Assembly (NCBI RefSeq): GCF_019317285.1
Contig: NZ_CP079218.1
Location: forward strand, 5,146,001 to 5,210,000
Origin: Pedobacter sp. D749
GTDB lineage: Bacteria > Bacteroidota > Bacteroidia > Sphingobacteriales > Sphingobacteriaceae
Length of the DNA: 64,000 nucleotides
Reading direction: 5' to 3'
The position numbers and the translations under genes are program-made. How positions within the stretch are numbered: the first letter of the stretch is position 1; each line of letters starts with the position of its first letter. The notes under the pieces are model-generated. The model was not told the DNA's origin and made no database searches. It saw only the letters and a list, made by a program, of their open reading frames with translations. Of this stretch, positions 62,773 to 64,000 are shown piece by piece.

Positions 62773-62780
62773 CAAAGATA
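62773..62780 (-). promoter_or_regulatory. -7 box for carB
   Basis: On the minus strand TATCTTTG, an exact TAnnTTTG, lies about 110 bp above the carB ATG. A plausible -33 is not evident. Confidence 0.4.
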
Positions 62781-62819
62781 CATCATTAGATATGATTTTA
62801 AGGCGTTTTTTTTAAAATA

Positions 62820-62848
62820 AAAAAGAGCACTATTTAAGCGCTCTTTTT
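62820..62848 (-). terminator. Intrinsic terminator of 62872 gene
   Basis: A 9-bp stem (aaaaagagc, 62820-62828, and gctcttttt, 62840-62848) is followed on the minus strand by a T-rich stretch. It lies 23 bp below the stop codon. Confidence 0.65.
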
Positions 62849-62871
62849 AGATTTTTCTTTCGAGAAATGAG

Positions 62872-63189
62872 CTACTGTTGTAATTTAATTTCGCCTAAAT
62901 CTGTAGTAGCGCTATCTTTTACGGCAACCTTTTCTATTACTGCATCTTTATAAGGCGCGTTGGCTTTTACCACAACGGTATAAACACCTTCTTTTAGGTT
63001 AGTAAAAGTAAAAACACCCTGGTTAATCTGTGCATTTAGGGTGTCTTTCTCTGCTACAAGTGAAACAGCAGAAGCTGCATCTCCCGGCGTAATTTTTCCG
63101 ATGATTCCACCTAATTTAATATGAGTAAAGGCAATTGAGCCTAAAGCAAATACAATAAGAAGAGATAATACAACACACAATTTTTTCAT
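62872..63189 (-). CDS. Secreted carboxypeptidase-regulatory-like domain protein
   Basis: A 105-residue protein with a signal peptide (LSLLIVFALGSIAF) and a single beta-sandwich domain (GGIIGKITPGDAASAVSLVAE, GVFTFTNLKEGVYTVVVKA). Such domains bind or stabilise surface proteins; function unknown. Next to its own terminator. Confidence 0.8.
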   Translation of the reverse strand: MKKLCVVLSLLIVFALGSIAFTHIKLGGIIGKITPGDAASAVSLVAEKDTLNAQINQGVFTFTNLKEGVYTVVVKANAPYKDAVIEKVAVKDSATTDLGEIKLQQ

Positions 63190-63470
63190 GGAATAATGAT
63201 TTTTTGCTTAATGTCTGAAATACATAACAGCGTTTAGTATATATAGTTTTAAATAATGAACACTTTTTTTCTGATTGTACTATAAATTATACAGGTGTGT
63301 AAAGTGAAAATATTTATTTTTATTACAAATGTTAATTAGTGTTAAAACAATTTCGCAAAAGTAGTCCTGTTAGTCAGAATTACGTCACGAAGTTGTGATG
63401 CTCGAAATATTGGCAATGATGTTGTAATAAGCAGAACATATATGCGTTTTGTATATACTTTAGACAATGA
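63190..63470. other. Intergenic region before candidate small RNA
   Basis: This AT-rich interval between a minus-strand gene and the candidate small RNA has no gene I can support. The segment gcgttttgtatatactttag near 63444-63463 may be a promoter for the RNA, but the boxes do not fit well. Confidence 0.4.
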
Positions 63471-63580
63471 TCTAAAGCTTCCTCCGCGGAGTAGTTAACC
63501 GCCATGAGGATTTCTTCATAAATAGTTTGTTTGGTTTATTATCCGGTTAGAGGAGCCCTCCTCAACCGGATTTTTTCTTT
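63466..63580 (+). ncRNA. Candidate small RNA ending in a strong terminator
   Basis: A roughly 110-nt non-coding stretch ends in a strong hairpin (atccggttagaggag, 63541-63555, with ctcctcaaccggat, 63558-63571, one bulged base) followed by a T-run (63571-63576). No gene on the plus strand ends here: the upstream gene at 62872 is on the other strand. The self-complementary ctccgcggag (63482-63491) lies in the same interval. I infer an orphan small RNA. The 5' end is a guess. Confidence 0.4.
63541..63580 (+). terminator. Strong intrinsic terminator
   Basis: The stem at 63541-63571 (about 14 bp with one bulge, GC-rich core) is followed by TTTTTT then CTTT. It lies directly upstream of the gene at 63625 and ends the transcript of the candidate small RNA. 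Confidence 0.75.
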
Positions 63581-63624
63581 TAAGGCTTTTTCTTTTACAT
63601 TTGATCGTATTCAGAAAACGTATC

Positions 63625-64000
63625 GTGAATAGAAACATAAAAAAGATTGCTATTGTTGGCCCGGAAAGTACGGGAAAATCTACTATATCTCAGCTGCTGG
63701 CTAAATACTACAAAGTTTCGTGGGTGCCTGAATATGCCCGCTACTATTGCGAAAATCTGATTGTCGATTATACGCTACAAGACGAGGTGAATATGTACTA
63801 CGGCCAGGTAGCTTTAGAAGACGCAGTTTTAGTGATTACCGAAAGTGATTTTATTATTTGTGATACCACTTTTATTACGGTAAAGATATGGAGTGATGAA
63901 GTGCTAGGTGAAACACCCCAGGTTGTATTGGATGCATTACCCAAAAAGCCATACGACCTGTACCTGTTAATGGATATTGATTTGCCCTGGCAGGATGATC
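63625..64000 (+). CDS. NadR-like AAA ATPase/kinase (N-terminal part, runs off the right edge)
   Basis: The first 125 residues are visible from a GTG start at 63625 (codons for NRNIKKIAIVGPESTGKST). The Walker A loop GPESTGKST lies at 12-20, WVPEYARYYCENL follows near 33-45 and FIICDTT near 79-85. This matches the NadR-type ribosylnicotinamide kinase domain. No ATG lies in frame nearby, so GTG is the likely start. The C-terminus is outside the window. Confidence 0.82.
   Translation, partial: MNRNIKKIAIVGPESTGKSTISQLLAKYYKVSWVPEYARYYCENLIVDYTLQDEVNMYYGQVALEDAVLVITESDFIICDTTFITVKIWSDEVLGETPQVVLDALPKKPYDLYLLMDIDLPWQDD

Overview
The window reads as chromosome of a Pedobacter-like member of the Bacteroidota (Sphingobacteriales). 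Several things point there: TAnnTTTG-type promoters, no clear Shine-Dalgarno sequences, class I lanthipeptide leaders of the Bacteroidota type, a TonB-dependent receptor with a carboxypeptidase-like N-terminus, DUF4407, DUF6232 and DUF6358-like proteins, and a CarB that lacks the C-terminal regulatory domain. No rRNA, tRNA, CRISPR array or insertion sequence was recognised.

Layout. (1) 1-2.3 kb: an AT-rich accessory edge with the start of a DUF4007 protein (associated with phage-defence/DNA-modification loci) and an unrecognised two-gene cassette behind a TGTTTCAA operator-like palindrome. (2) 2.9-8.5 kb: the imuA-imuB-dnaE2 mutagenic repair operon. (3) 8.5-18.2 kb: a cluster of envelope and secreted proteins (nuclease, VWA-like protein, coiled-coil membrane protein, DUF6232), an orphan HsdR_N nuclease, a TPR histidine kinase/response regulator pair and a proline-rich membrane protein. 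Three promoters here share a palindrome, TACGGnnnCCCGTAAGG, each exactly 22 nt upstream of a -7 box, so they look like one regulon, plausibly that of the two-component pair. (4) 18.6-36.8 kb: a class I lanthipeptide cluster with two full-length LanB dehydratases, a LytS/LytTR pair, two Cys-free small peptides, a tandem array of eight precursors, a TonB receptor, LanC, a luciferase-fold oxidoreductase, a C39-peptidase ABC exporter, a 60-residue HlyD-like stub and a small lipoprotein. (5) 36.9-43.4 kb: a thiamine operon (thiS-thiC-two thiE-like genes-thiG-thiH-thiF) under a TPP riboswitch. (6) 43.9-64 kb: mostly housekeeping genes: LRR-kinase, Crp regulator, aldose epimerase-like protein, PepT, M14 and M28 peptidases, rhomboid, dipeptide epimerase, rhodanese, DUF4407, CarB, a candidate orphan small RNA and the start of a NadR-like kinase.

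How it fits together. The lanthipeptide leaders are nearly invariant (about 30 residues ending in GG) while the cores vary around a conserved Cys-rich tail. The natural reading is one set of enzymes (LanB dehydrates, LanC cyclises, the flavin enzyme may modify dehydro-residues) acting on a library of peptides. LanT would then cut after GG and export them. The LytTR system, divergent from the precursor genes and with 21-nt-spaced direct repeats in the shared promoter, probably switches the cluster on. In region 3 the shared operator links a predicted membrane/periplasmic apparatus to nucleases. These two circuits and the 605-2253 cassette are the parts most likely to hold undescribed biology.
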